Source: Pinus tabuliformis (taxonomy: Eukaryota; Streptophyta; Pinopsida; Pinales; Pinaceae). From it: a stretch of 64,000 nucleotides of DNA. Numbering within the stretch: the stretch's first letter is position 1; the number at the start of each line of letters is the position of its first letter. The stretch is from the NCBI GenBank assembly GCA_031772625.1, contig CM062808.1, positions 139,726,605 through 139,790,604 of the forward strand, given 5' to 3'. This document shows, piece after piece, positions 1 to 9,795 of this stretch. The notes under the pieces are model-generated. The model was not told the DNA's origin. It searched no databases and worked only from the letters and a program-made list of their open reading frames with translations. The translations under genes and the position numbers were made by a program.

Positions 1-1652
1 TTCTTCGAAATGAACAGGGTCATCAACATGACAATATAAAGCAAACAAAGAGTTCATACCTTCATTTGTTGCCTCTTGTTCATAAATGTCATTTAAATTT
101 CTGAACTTCTTACCTCTTTCATTTGGTGTACAAGTGCTTGAAGAAGCACTTGAATTTCCTCCTTGTGGCGTGCTTGGAGAAGCACTTTCATTTCTCCTTA
201 AGGGTGTCTCTTGCTGCACTTGTGTTGGTGCTGCTGTTTGGGGATGTATTTCAGCCATCTCCTCATCATCTTCATCATGAGACAAAGAGTTTTTAACATT
301 CACTGTTTTCTCTATGCTTCCATCCCAAGCTTCCTCCTCAATGAACTCAACATCTCTACTCACAATAAGCTTCTTGGTGGATGGGTTATACAACCTATAA
401 GCTTTGGATTCCTCACTGTATCCAATGAAAATACATTTCTCCCTTTTGATGTCCAACTTCTTCCTTAGTTGATCTGGAATGTGTGCATAAGCCACGCATC
501 CAAAAACTTTCATGTGGTGACTCCTTGCTTTGTCCCACTCCATACTTCTTCCGGCACTCTGTTCATCACTGCTTTTGTAGGGCATCTATTCAAAATGTAC
601 ACTGCACAGTGTACAACTTCAGTCCAATAATCATTTGGTAAATGCTTTGCCTTTAACATACTCCTTGCCATATCCATGATTGTCCTATTCTTCCTTTCAA
701 CAACTCCATTTTTCTGCGGAGTGTACGTAGTGGTAAACTGCTTATGAATTCCATTTTCTCTACAAAAACATAGAAATTATTTGGAGATATACTCACCTCC
801 TCTATCAATTCTTAGAACTTTGATATGCAGCCCACTTTGGTTTTCTACAAGTTCTTTGAAATTGCAAAATCTTTCAAACACTTCACTTTTGTTCTTTAGG
901 AAATAAACCCAAGTTTTTCTAGTAAAATCGTCAATAAATGTTAGCATATAGTGGCTGCTTGCAAGTGATGGAGTTTGCATCGGTCCACATAAATCTGAGT
1001 GGACAATCTCTAAGGGTTCTTTTTCCCTTATGCTTTTCCCAGATGAAAAACTTTCTCAGTGTTGTTTCCCCAAGATACAACCTTCACAAAGGTTGTCTGG
1101 TTTCTCTATCAATGGTAATCCTCTTACCATTCCTTTTCTATTCAACAAGTTAAGACCTCCAAAGTTGAGATGTCCAAATCTCAAGTGCCAAAACCAATTT
1201 TCATCTTTTGGTTCGCTTTGGAAAGCCTCTTGTGTCGCTGTTGCTATTTCTTTTCCATTTTTTAAATCTTCTTTCATTCTGAGAGGGAACATCCTGTTCC
1301 TTGTCATCTTCACTTCAACAATACATTGTTTGCTGGGTGTTTTATCCAAGATGGTGCATACATCATCCACAAAGAAAACATTGTACCCCTTTTGAATAAG
1401 TTGTCCAATACTTATAAGGTTACATTTCATTCCAGAAACATAATAAACATTTGATATGGTTTTCTTTTCACCTTTCTTTGTTAAGACATTTACTTCTCCT
1501 TTTCCCATAATAGAAACTTTATTATCAGTCCCTAGTGTGATTTGTGACTTCACACTTTGATTTAACATATAAAACAGGGCTATGTTTCCTGTCATATGGT
1601 TACTGCAACCGGAGTCTAGGAACCATACATCTTCACTCTTTGCTTTAGTCAT
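1..1652 (-). pseudogene. pol: copia-1 Pol: protease, GAG-pre-integrase, integrase (partial)
   Basis: Same frame as gag. The protease motif WFLDSGCSNHMTG lies about ten residues after the Met at 1652. The GAG-pre-integrase domain ends with CEGCILGKQ near 1060. The integrase core shows the first catalytic Asp in HSDLCGP (about 990-1010), the second in RIDRGGEY (about 785-805) and the third acidic residue in NGVVER (about 690-710), all readable by hand on the minus strand. Breaks are a TGA at 1056-1058, apparently an Arg CGA hit by a CpG transition, and a TAA at 777-779 where related proteins have Glu. The frame then stays open into the integrase C-terminal region (YRLYNP near 370-400) and leaves the window. 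Reverse transcriptase is not in view. Confidence 0.9.
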
Positions 1653-1676
1653 ATTATAGGCTAAAAAAAAATTATC

Positions 1677-2657
1677 TTAGCTGATATTTTCTCTAGTGAA
1701 ATTTGCACTAGCTCTATTACTCATATCATGCTGCTTCTTCCTACATTCATTTGCATAATGCCCATATTTTTTACAATAGTGACATTGGACATTGGATTTA
1801 TCATACCTTTGTCCTTGAGCATGATGTTGTCCACTTTGTTGGCTGCTACCTTGGCCTTGGTTCTGATTTGGATTGCTGCCTCTTCCTCGAGCATTTGCCT
1901 GACTATTTCTTCCATCTCTGTTTTGGCTTCTGCCTCTTCCTCTCTTGTTTCCTCTGCCTTGACCTCTTCCTCTTCCAAAGAACATCTGGTTCTTAAAGGC
2001 ATGCTCTAGAGATGAGTTTTCATTTCCACTCAATCTCTGCTCATGTGTTATCAGTGATGCATGTAGTTCATTAATTGAGAAGTTTGTGAGATCCTTTGTC
2101 TCTTCTATGGTGGTGACAATCACATCGAACCTTGAGGGTAGGATCCTCAATAGTTTCTTCAAAATCCTCCTTTCTTCAAGAATCTCTCCATGAGACCTTA
2201 TCTGTGTGATCAGACCAATCACATGTGTGAAGAATGAGTCAATATTATCTGACTCCTTCATGCAGAGATTCTCAAAATCTCTCCTCAGCAACTGTAGTTT
2301 TGCTGTCTTCACTTTCTCCATGCCTTGATAGGCTATCTTGAGAGTTTTCCATGCTTCTTTGGATCTCTTGGCTGTTGCTATCCTTGGAAACAAACTCTCA
2401 TGCACTGCTTGATACAAAAAGTATAGGGCTTTAGAATCCTTCTTCTTATTACTCTTCAACAGATCTTTCTCTCCCTGAGTTAAATTATTAAATTCATTTT
2501 CATCTGCTGGTTCTTCAAAACCATCCTCAACAAATTCCCATAAGTCTTGGGAAGCAAGCAAAGCTCTCATAGTTATTGCCCAATAGTTATAGTTTTTCCC
2601 GTTAAATTGTGGGAGCTGAGTATTACAGATACCCATGCTAGTGCTGGCTCCAACCAT
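1677..2657 (-). CDS. gag: copia-1 Gag polyprotein (UBN2 type, CCHC)
   Basis: A 326-residue ORF encoding the capsid/nucleocapsid precursor that forms cytoplasmic virus-like particles. The N-terminal part has the copia gag pattern (FNGKNYNYWAITMRALL at about residues 18-34, then a UBN2-type helical domain to about residue 215). An Arg/Gly/Gln-rich basic stretch follows (about 228-285). One zinc knuckle, CHYCKKYGHYANEC, sits near residues 292-305 with canonical CX2CX4HX4C spacing. Length is normal for the family. The ATG at 2657 is about 200 bp inside the primer site, as expected for the leader. The stop at 1677 is in frame with the downstream pol ORF, so read-through or a recent nonsense change would join them. 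Confidence 0.92.
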   Translation of the reverse strand: MVGASTSMGICNTQLPQFNGKNYNYWAITMRALLASQDLWEFVEDGFEEPADENEFNNLTQGEKDLLKSNKKKDSKALYFLYQAVHESLFPRIATAKRSKEAWKTLKIAYQGMEKVKTAKLQLLRRDFENLCMKESDNIDSFFTHVIGLITQIRSHGEILEERRILKKLLRILPSRFDVIVTTIEETKDLTNFSINELHASLITHEQRLSGNENSSLEHAFKNQMFFGRGRGQGRGNKRGRGRSQNRDGRNSQANARGRGSNPNQNQGQGSSQQSGQHHAQGQRYDKSNVQCHYCKKYGHYANECRKKQHDMSNRASANFTRENIS

Positions 2658-2854
2658 TCTTGCACTCTTAACTATGTTTCAAAATACTTGACTGTGTATT
2701 TAAAATAACTGACTGTCCTCAATAGTAACACAAAAAACTAACTTGAAAAATACCTTGGATTCTTTCTTGACTGAGTCTTCACTCTGCTAGAGAAGCTACT
2801 GCGACAAGAAATCCTTCCTTCAGCTTCTTTGACACCTTCAAAGAGCCTGGACAA

Positions 2855-2866
2855 GCTCTGATACCA
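2855..2866 (-). promoter_or_regulatory. copia-1 primer-binding site (tRNA-iMet)
   Basis: The minus strand reads TGGTATCAGAGC, the standard complement of the 3' end of plant initiator Met tRNA. It touches the LTR edge at 2867 directly and primes minus-strand DNA synthesis. Confidence 0.93.
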
Positions 2867-3219
2867 TGTTGGGAATTTCTGATGATTCCAGAACAACAAT
2901 GAACAAAGAGTAATGTTCTGTTTCTTAACACAGAGAAAAAACTAAAATTGTTTTCTGAAGACAGAGTTTCACACATGCACAAAGAAAACTTGTATTCATT
3001 AACAATACTGACTGTTACAAAAAAAAGGTCTTCCTCTAACAGAGGGATTAACACAAGAACGCTTCAGATGCAGTTCCAAAAGAAATTTCACTCTGTCTCT
3101 GCTTGCAAATTGACACTGCTATGTGTAAAAAAAAAATTCTTTTCACTTCTTACATACGCACTGCTGCATATTACATTACATATATATAAAAAAAAATGAC
3201 ATTACATTTTACTTGTATC
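2867..3219 (-). repeat. copia-1 5' LTR (outer edge uncertain)
   Basis: In element orientation the LTR ends in CCCAACA next to the primer site. The outer end is not fixed, because the partner LTR is outside the window. The TG on the minus strand at about 3218 (plus-strand CA) is one candidate, giving about 353 bp. A TATATATA run at 3181-3188 would then lie very close to the LTR start, so the true edge may be somewhat further right. Confidence 0.6.
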
Positions 3220-4217
3220 ATAAGAAAAAAAACGACTCCCATAAATAATAAAAATAAATTTTTCACCTACATTTACCAACCGCAGTAAATTTTCATTAAT
3301 TACTTCACTGATCCAATTGGTCCTACGTCTGCCACCAATATCTTCCGTGCATCAAGATTGTACAGTCTAGTCAACTGAGGTCTGTACGAATGGATGGGAC
3401 TCTGTACGAATTCTTCAGGAGTAACTTGTTTCCTCCCTTCCATTCCAAGCATGGAGATCAGTGCATCCATTGAAAACCTGCCAATCCAATCGAACGGTTG
3501 ACGGTAAATTGCACGGCCCTTTCTTACTGAACTTTACGCGCCGGGGAAAGGTTGTTTTGGCAAACCACTCAGGGCACGTGTTAGCTGATGAATGTTCTCG
3601 CTGCCTCCGGAGAAATACCACCATTTCGTGAAGAGCGGTGCCAGGAAACTTTGGCGGTTTTGATGCTGCAGTTGAAAGTAACATTTCAACAGCTATGCGC
3701 GGCATTTTGAAAATTCAAAATTCATGTAGCTATCCACGGAATTTTGAAAATTCAAAATTTAAATTTCGAATGGCAATCGATCCATGCTTTAATTGCATAG
3801 ATGGTTGGGTGACCGCAGATGGCGACGTGGACGGTATCCGGGCTTGTTTTGACGATCATCGAAAAGTTTGGCAAAGAACCTGACCATCCTTCATACATGC
3901 TATATGTATGTATTACCATCTACAAAAATGTAATGTCAATTCTAGACAATCACATTTGACACCCATCGAATTGTCAGACATCGAGATTCAAGAGAAAAAA
4001 ATGTCGGCGGCCGAAGTCAGAAAATTGTCTGACCGGCGGAGGTTCCGCGCAATTCCTCCCCTAGTTAAACTACTCCCGAGGGGAATCGCTGTACACGTCA
4101 TACCCACTTTCTTGTGGACGACCAATAATCAGCACATCTTTTTCCGGATCTCGCTTTATTCGATTCATACCCCATATTTCCTAATTTCTCTCTATATAAT
4201 GGCAACTTAATGCCAAC
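3220..4217. other. non-coding spacer, no recognisable gene
   Basis: No ORF here has a recognisable domain. The longest ones (81-100 codons) look like chance. Two copies of a short self-complementary tract (core TTTTGAAAATTCAAAA) lie near 3705 and 3743. A TATA-like CTATATAATGG lies near 4192-4202, but no gene follows it. Confidence 0.5.
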
Positions 4218-4520
4218 TTACAGATTGTATTAAAATAAAAAAGTACATATTAAAATAATCAATCTTCAAACTCCAATGACAATATAAAAATCCACGACTC
4301 TTCTCAATAAATAATCGATAGCCTATAAAAAATAGTGCCACTTTCCACGTACAACTGAGATAAAGAATCTAATTACAGATTGTATTAAATAAAAAAGTAC
4401 ATGTTAAAATAATCAATCCTCAAACTCCAATGACAATATAAAAATCTAACGACTCTTCTCAATAAATATATATCATAATGGCAACTTAGTGCCACTCTCC
4501 ACGTGCAGCTGAGGTAAAGT
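4218..4520. repeat. imperfect tandem duplication, about 155-bp unit, two copies
   Basis: The block starting TTACAGATTGTATT at 4218 recurs at 4373. Most of the unit repeats: a stretch beginning AAGTACAT, then CTCCAATGACAATAT, then CGACTCTTCTCAATAAAT and GTGCCACT. Single-base changes and small indels separate the copies. No coding potential. This looks like a local segmental duplication in AT-rich spacer. Confidence 0.85.
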
Positions 4521-4592
4521 TATAAATACTCTGGTAGACCAATCACTTCACATATATATTATTCTCCGTGTAAAGTGACGCCGAGTTACCAC

Positions 4593-4774
4593 GGAGAATC
4601 CTATTCCCACCTCTATTGCAAAGTTAATGCACCCTGACATGCAGGGGCGATAGTCAGATATAACGCGCACCATTTTTTTTTTCTTTAGTCATCACAGCGT
4701 GCGTTATATCTGGCTATTGCCCCCGCATGTCAGGGTGCATTAACTTTGCAATAGAGGTGGAAATAGGATTCTCT
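4593..4774. mobile_element. foldback MITE (Mutator-like target duplication)
   Basis: Two arms of about 78 bp (about 4593-4670 and 4697-4774) are near-perfect inverted repeats, with only a handful of mismatches and a T-rich loop of about 26 bp. Directly outside both arms stands the identical 10-mer GAGTTACCAC (4583-4592 and 4775-4784). A 9-11 bp target duplication is the hallmark of Mutator-like elements. There is no room for a transposase, so this is a non-autonomous MITE. An extra 10-bp inverted pair (ATTCTCCGTG at 4561 and its complement at 4590) overlaps the left edge. Confidence 0.85.
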
Positions 4775-4784
4775 GAGTTACCAC

Positions 4785-6160
4785 TAGTGTCTAGCAATAT
4801 AATCAATCAATTTTCAAGGGGGCAAAATCTAGGTATTCTCTCTCCCTAATGCACGGACCATACCACAATCAACGTTGAAAAATCAGTATTGAATTCTTAC
4901 GTCCCCACATGTTGAAAAATCAAGTATTGGTTTCTTACGTTACCTCCCCACACGTACAAAAAGTCGAGTATTAAAAAATCAAGTATTAAATTTTTACGTT
5001 CACACTATCTATTCCAATTTCCAACTCGAGCAATATGAAAAGTCTGTCTTGCTTGTCACGTACACACTAAGTCTACCTTCCCTATCATGTACACACTAGA
5101 AACACTTATCTATGGGGTTAGAATTTCAAAACATAATCACATATTAAATTTGATAGTTTTCATACTTCTTCGCTGGTCATTACATATTAAATTTGATAAT
5201 TTTCATACCTCCTTATCCGTCTTTATGGTTTCAAAAAAAATTGGTGGGTAAATTACCCCATCAAATTCCATCCCAAGTCATCGATATTCACCCTAATGAT
5301 AAGTGGAAGTCTGTAATGTCAAGGTCTCAAGTTGAAGTAATGCCCACTAATATACAATACAATGCATATTAACTTAATGAGTTATTATCCAAATGATGTT
5401 TAAGCTAATGATTTAATCGTATCTTTACATTTTGTCTAACTAATCAAGTGATATTTAGTGTATTATGCTTAATATTTCTCCACATCAACGATCATAAGAT
5501 TTGTGCACATTAATAATCATAAGTATATGAGGCAGAGGATGATTGAGCAAGCCCACATGTCTAACTAGATGTGAGAAGGGTCCATTTAAGAAGGTTCATT
5601 GTGATGATTTGCAAAATCTATAATAGAATTTCAAATTTGAATCACCTTTCAAATTTGACATGTTTTGTAACTTCTAATTTTGATTATTTTAACATAGAAT
5701 GTTGAAGAGCATAGAAAAATGTTGGTTATATTTTGACGGGCAAATCAACATGTAACAAGCAACTTACTCATCAAATTTCGTCCCCGCCGCATAACTTTTT
5801 AGCACATTTTTTTGCAAACTTCTTTATTCCATTCATACCCCAACTTTTAAGCACATTTTTTTCAAACTTCTTTATTCCATTCATACCCCACATCCATGAA
5901 TTTCTTTTTATATCATTATTTTGATAATTAAATAGCACTTTTTATATAAATTGAGTTTTCTTTAATTACATGTGATTACATCTTTGAATAATATATATTT
6001 CATTGAATCCCACAACATCTCAACCCATCTTTTTTCTCATAACACCTTTATTCCATTCATACTCATACATACTCATAGCACGACATTTCTCCACACTTCT
6101 TTATATATTATTATGATACCTCAATATCACTTTTTATATATAATATATTTAATTAAATGT
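4785..6160. other. AT-rich non-coding spacer with a 49-bp tandem duplication
   Basis: No supported gene. At about 5793-5890 a unit of about 49 bp (ACTTTTAGCACATTTTTTT, then CTTTATTCCATTCATACCCC) occurs twice in tandem, and its second half echoes near 6045. Several TCAAATTTGA-like palindromes are scattered through 5620-5670. I see nothing else interpretable. Confidence 0.5.
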
Positions 6161-6850
6161 AGTTATGATTCAGGTGGATATTGCTGGCCAGCCGCCTATT
6201 CCACTTGGACCCTCACCATTGTTTTGACAGTTTTTTTTTTCACTTTCCTTAATTGTATCATAGTTTACTATTTTTGGCAGTTTTTCAGGTCGTGAACTTC
6301 CAGAGCCGTTTTGAGGCCCTAAATGACACTTTTTTGGAAATATTCTAGGCGATTTCATTGAAATCATGTTTTTAGTTGTAGTCCTCAAAGATATCTTTCC
6401 AATGAGGTATCATTTGCGTCAAACGGAGATAATATGACCAAGTTACGACCCTCGGAAGTTGGATACCCAACTAACCCCAACGAAGCCCATAAACTCTCGG
6501 TGTTACATCTCCCCGAGTTAGGGTTTTTGTTTTTTAGGGTTTTCTCTGATTGTTCAATAATAAAAAGCCACTTGAGCCTCATTGTAACTCAGTTCAGAGA
6601 CATGTATCTGCCACATCTCTTCTCAAAGAGAAGCTACCATCGCCTAAGCTAGTCTCATTTCCATTCTATTTGTAAGCATACTTCATTATTTGATATTAAT
6701 GAAAGGAAGTGTTATTTCTGCTACATCTCTGTATTTATGGTTATATATGTAATTTGCTGTGATCCTATTTAAATTCGGATCAAGTTACATCTTTGAATAT
6801 AAAAATATTATAAATATAATACATATTAAAACAAAAAATTATTGATTTGA
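6160..6850. other. possible LTR/leader remnant upstream of a gypsy relic
   Basis: Higher-complexity sequence with no ORF of note. It has an (A/G)GGGTTTT-rich tract near 6520-6545, a T-rich stretch and an AATAAAAAG signal-like site near 6560. This resembles the transcribed part of a plant LTR and lies directly upstream of the gypsy gag-protease relic. No second copy, TG/CA boundary or primer site can be fixed, so the call is tentative. Confidence 0.3.
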
Positions 6851-8460
6851 CTAAAAGATTGAAGGATATACATGCAGCGCAACCTTTATGTCCTTAGGTA
6901 TGGTGCACTAATTGTCATATTGAGGGGAATCATGCTACATAATGTCCAAGATTCATTCACTATGCCTATGAGACCGACTTCGCCTTTTCCTACTATTGGA
7001 GTTGTGCAAGTTGGCACAAATGCTCTATATCAAAGACATACTCAATTTCATACATTCCCCAACCAACAATGTATATCTACAAATGACTATTTGTGAAATT
7101 TGTCGTACTTTTGGTCATTCGCCTCTTCTTTGTCTTATTTTACAAAAATACTCAAATTTCGCAAACAAAACCTTTTATTCATTTTGTGGGTCCCACAAAT
7201 AAGTGCACTACTTTGGATGCTCTAGTCAATCGCCTTCATTGTACTACATTTAGAGTTAATGAAACTACTTGAGGATGAGGAGGAAGAAATTTAAGAGGAT
7301 GAACTATAGGAAGAGGTTTGGTTAATCAAGAAGGACATGTCTCCCATGATTGTCCGTTACCTAGAAGGCCTTGGTGTTCCTAGTGTAGAGTTAATACACA
7401 TCAACATAAGATTGTCCTTAACTAATCACTTGGTGGGAAGAATGATAATTGAAAAAGAGGAGAAAACATAATCAATGTAGAACCTAGGGGGCCTAAACCA
7501 ACTCCAATTCCTAATATTAATATAATTAGTAGAGGAGGAAAAAGGATTGGAGTGGATAAGGAGACTTATGAGCAAAAAAGAAAAATAAAACCTACATTGC
7601 CTAAGAGGTCTTATGATTCTAATCAACATAAAGAATATTGTAGGGATGCAGCTGAAATTTTTAAGTAGTTCACTTCATCTTATAGTCCTCATGAGGAACA
7701 ATATGAACAAGTATGAATGAGGATCTCCGAGTCTTCTCAAGAAACATCTCATCCTATTATGGATAGGTTTAAATTATTTTTGCAAATTATTAATGATGAG
7801 AAAATATCTGGCCAGCTGCGCAAAAAGCTCAAAACAATTGTTAAGGATGAGGAATTTTCAAACAAACTAATTTCTACAAACATGCCTGAACGACACTACA
7901 GACGTGTCCACTGGAATAAGATAAGAACAAAGAGAGAATTATGTGTTGATGCTCAAATGGCAAGATTTTAGATTAAAGACTCCATGTTAGATTTGGGATT
8001 TGATGTTAATATTTTACCCAAGAAGACTTGGGAGGCATTGCGAAAACCTATGTTAGTATTTTCATTGATTCAATTGTGTATGGCCAATCAATATTGTATT
8101 CTCCCAATCAGACATCTCGAGGATGTTGAAGTTGACATTGCAGGAGTAAAAACATATGCAGATTTCAAAGTTATAGATATCATGGGGGATAAAGACCCAT
8201 ATCCAGCTTTGTTGGGAATAGATTGGGCATTTGAGACTACATTTTATTGATCTTAAGTGAGAGACAACGACTTTTGAAGTAGACGAAGTTTGAATTATAC
8301 AACCATTAGATCCTTATTAAGGTTTGAGGTTTACAAAACCTGCAGACTACAAAGAAGAACCTAACCTTGTGGATCAATTATATCAGTGCACTACAAGAAA
8401 AAGAGAAGACTATGTAAATCCTACAACATATGGTTCTAATAGCTAGAGAAACATTCAAAG
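6850..8460 (+). pseudogene. Ty3-gypsy gag-protease relic
   Basis: A heavily mutated gypsy remnant with frameshifts and stops throughout. Three zinc-knuckle-like segments can be read: CTNC...HAT then a stop and C near 6912-6950, CEICRTFGHSPLLC near 7090-7135 (intact CX2CX4HX4C), and a broken one near 7375-7410. The ORF at 7984-8250 matches a gypsy retropepsin: LDLGFDVNILPKKTWEAL near its start (the catalytic DSG now reads DLG) and PYPALLGIDWAF near its end (the ALLG/flap-end motif). Reverse transcriptase and integrase are missing, because the inverted chromovirus LTR starts at about 8471. Confidence 0.75.
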
Positions 8461-8470
8461 CACAAAAATT

Positions 8471-9790
8471 TAACCACCCCCTCCCATAGCTACCCACTTT
8501 CACCAGCCAGCCAAGGTAAACATGAGAGGAAGAGCTACTATGACATGAATCAACCTCCTAGGTACAATTAAGGAAGTGGAATTGACAAACCAAAACCTTA
8601 CTGCCTTCCCTCAGGTGTTATAGGGCCTCTAGGAGCTAGCCAACCACTCTAGGTGTCCAACCCCTGAGTTAACTTTATTTTTCAGTGAACTAGAACCCCA
8701 GTCGCTCCAATGAAGAGGCCTCCATGAAACTGAAACCCTCTAGTCACTCCCACAAGCCTGCTTCCCAATGACTGCAGTCTTTTTAACTCAGTTCTATGCC
8801 ACTGGCCATGAGGTCTAAGCCACTTTTTCAAGGATGGGATCCAGGCCTCTGCCCAGGACTTAATGGAACTTTCTAAATCAATCAATGACACACTAACAAA
8901 ACCTCTAACATAAAAATATTAAAGGAATTGACATAAATCAGTCTAAACATGACAGCCAATTCGTAAAACACATCATGAACATGTAATCTATAGGTCATAA
9001 TTACATATATGAACATAGGGGTCTCATAATTATCTAAGAATTGTTAAGAAGTTCTAATTCCCTCTCATAATCACTGCCATCACATTTACTAGTCCATGCA
9101 TTCATCAACCATTCATATATTCATCAAACAAGTCAAGAGACAAACAATATGCATCATATAACTAACTAATAACCATCATATAAACCAACAAATAACCAAC
9201 ATATAAACCATGGAAACTCATCCATAATATCACCACCATAATCAATACATATGCTCATAGATCAAAATAGAAAATACCTCTTATCATCATATGAAAATAC
9301 CAACCAAGTCAGGGACTTCCACGTACCACCCAACCATAGATTGGGTTGAACAAAATCTTTCTTTCAACCAATCACCCTTGTGCCATATTCCAAGCAGGAA
9401 TGTGGGGTTTCATGTAATAAAACAAGAAAAACCAAACCAAGGCTTCTAGATTCCAAACCACCTCATCCCTCAACGAGTGATCCCACCTCACGGTCAGGCA
9501 TCACTAACCATCACTAGATCGGTCTCTACCCAAGTTGTCCAGGGCTCTAGAGCGTTTGTTCCAACCTAGCTCCAGGACTAGTAACTCAACCCACAACTGT
9601 CGCAGGGCTCCAAAGCATTTTTCCAACCAAGGCTCCAGGATTAGTAACTCAACCCACCAAGGGCTCTAGAGCATTTATCCAACCAAGGCTTCCAGGACTA
9701 GTAACTTAGCCCAGGTTGTTCCAAGGCTTCTGTAGCATTTGTCCAACCAAGGCTCCAGGAACTAATAACTAAACACACAACCATAAGGAA
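8471..9790 (-). repeat. partial chromovirus (Tekay/Del-like) LTR, inverted
   Basis: The reverse complement aligns by eye with the 3' two thirds of the plus-strand LTR at 9796-11835. Shared blocks include GGTGATT..GAAAGAAAGATTT, ATGGTTGGGTGGT, GGAAGTCC, CTTGAAAAAGTGGC and GGGAGTGACT. In element orientation it ends near 8471 with GGGAGGGGGTG. The 5' third is missing where the plus-strand LTR begins. No primer site follows, so it is a truncated or solo LTR that the neighbouring element broke. Confidence 0.75.
9530..9785 (-). repeat. tandem repeats in the inverted LTR, about 65-70 bp, four copies
   Basis: The unit contains CAACCAAGGCTCCAGGA, CTAGTAACTCAACCC and GGGCTCTAGAGCATTT. Copies vary by substitutions and small indels. 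They correspond in place to the tandem repeats in the plus-strand LTR at 10500-10770. Confidence 0.75.
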
Positions 9791-9795
9791 CATGA

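Larger units (their letters stand above)
1..3219 (-). mobile_element. Ty1-copia retrotransposon copia-1, 5' part
   Basis: Read on the minus strand the order is LTR (from 2867 rightwards), tRNA-iMet primer site, gag, protease, GAG-pre-integrase and integrase. The window edge cuts the element before the reverse transcriptase. Gag and pol lie in one reading frame and are broken only by a few stop codons, so this copy is only moderately decayed. The right boundary near 3219 is a guess: I see no matching second LTR or target duplication. The protease-integrase-RT order implied by the visible part is diagnostic for Ty1-copia as opposed to Ty3-gypsy. Confidence 0.9.

Noticed and set aside
3415-4210. 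Possible host gene in the low-copy-looking segment
   Set aside because: ORFs are short (81-100 codons), on both strands, without start context, introns or similarity I can name.
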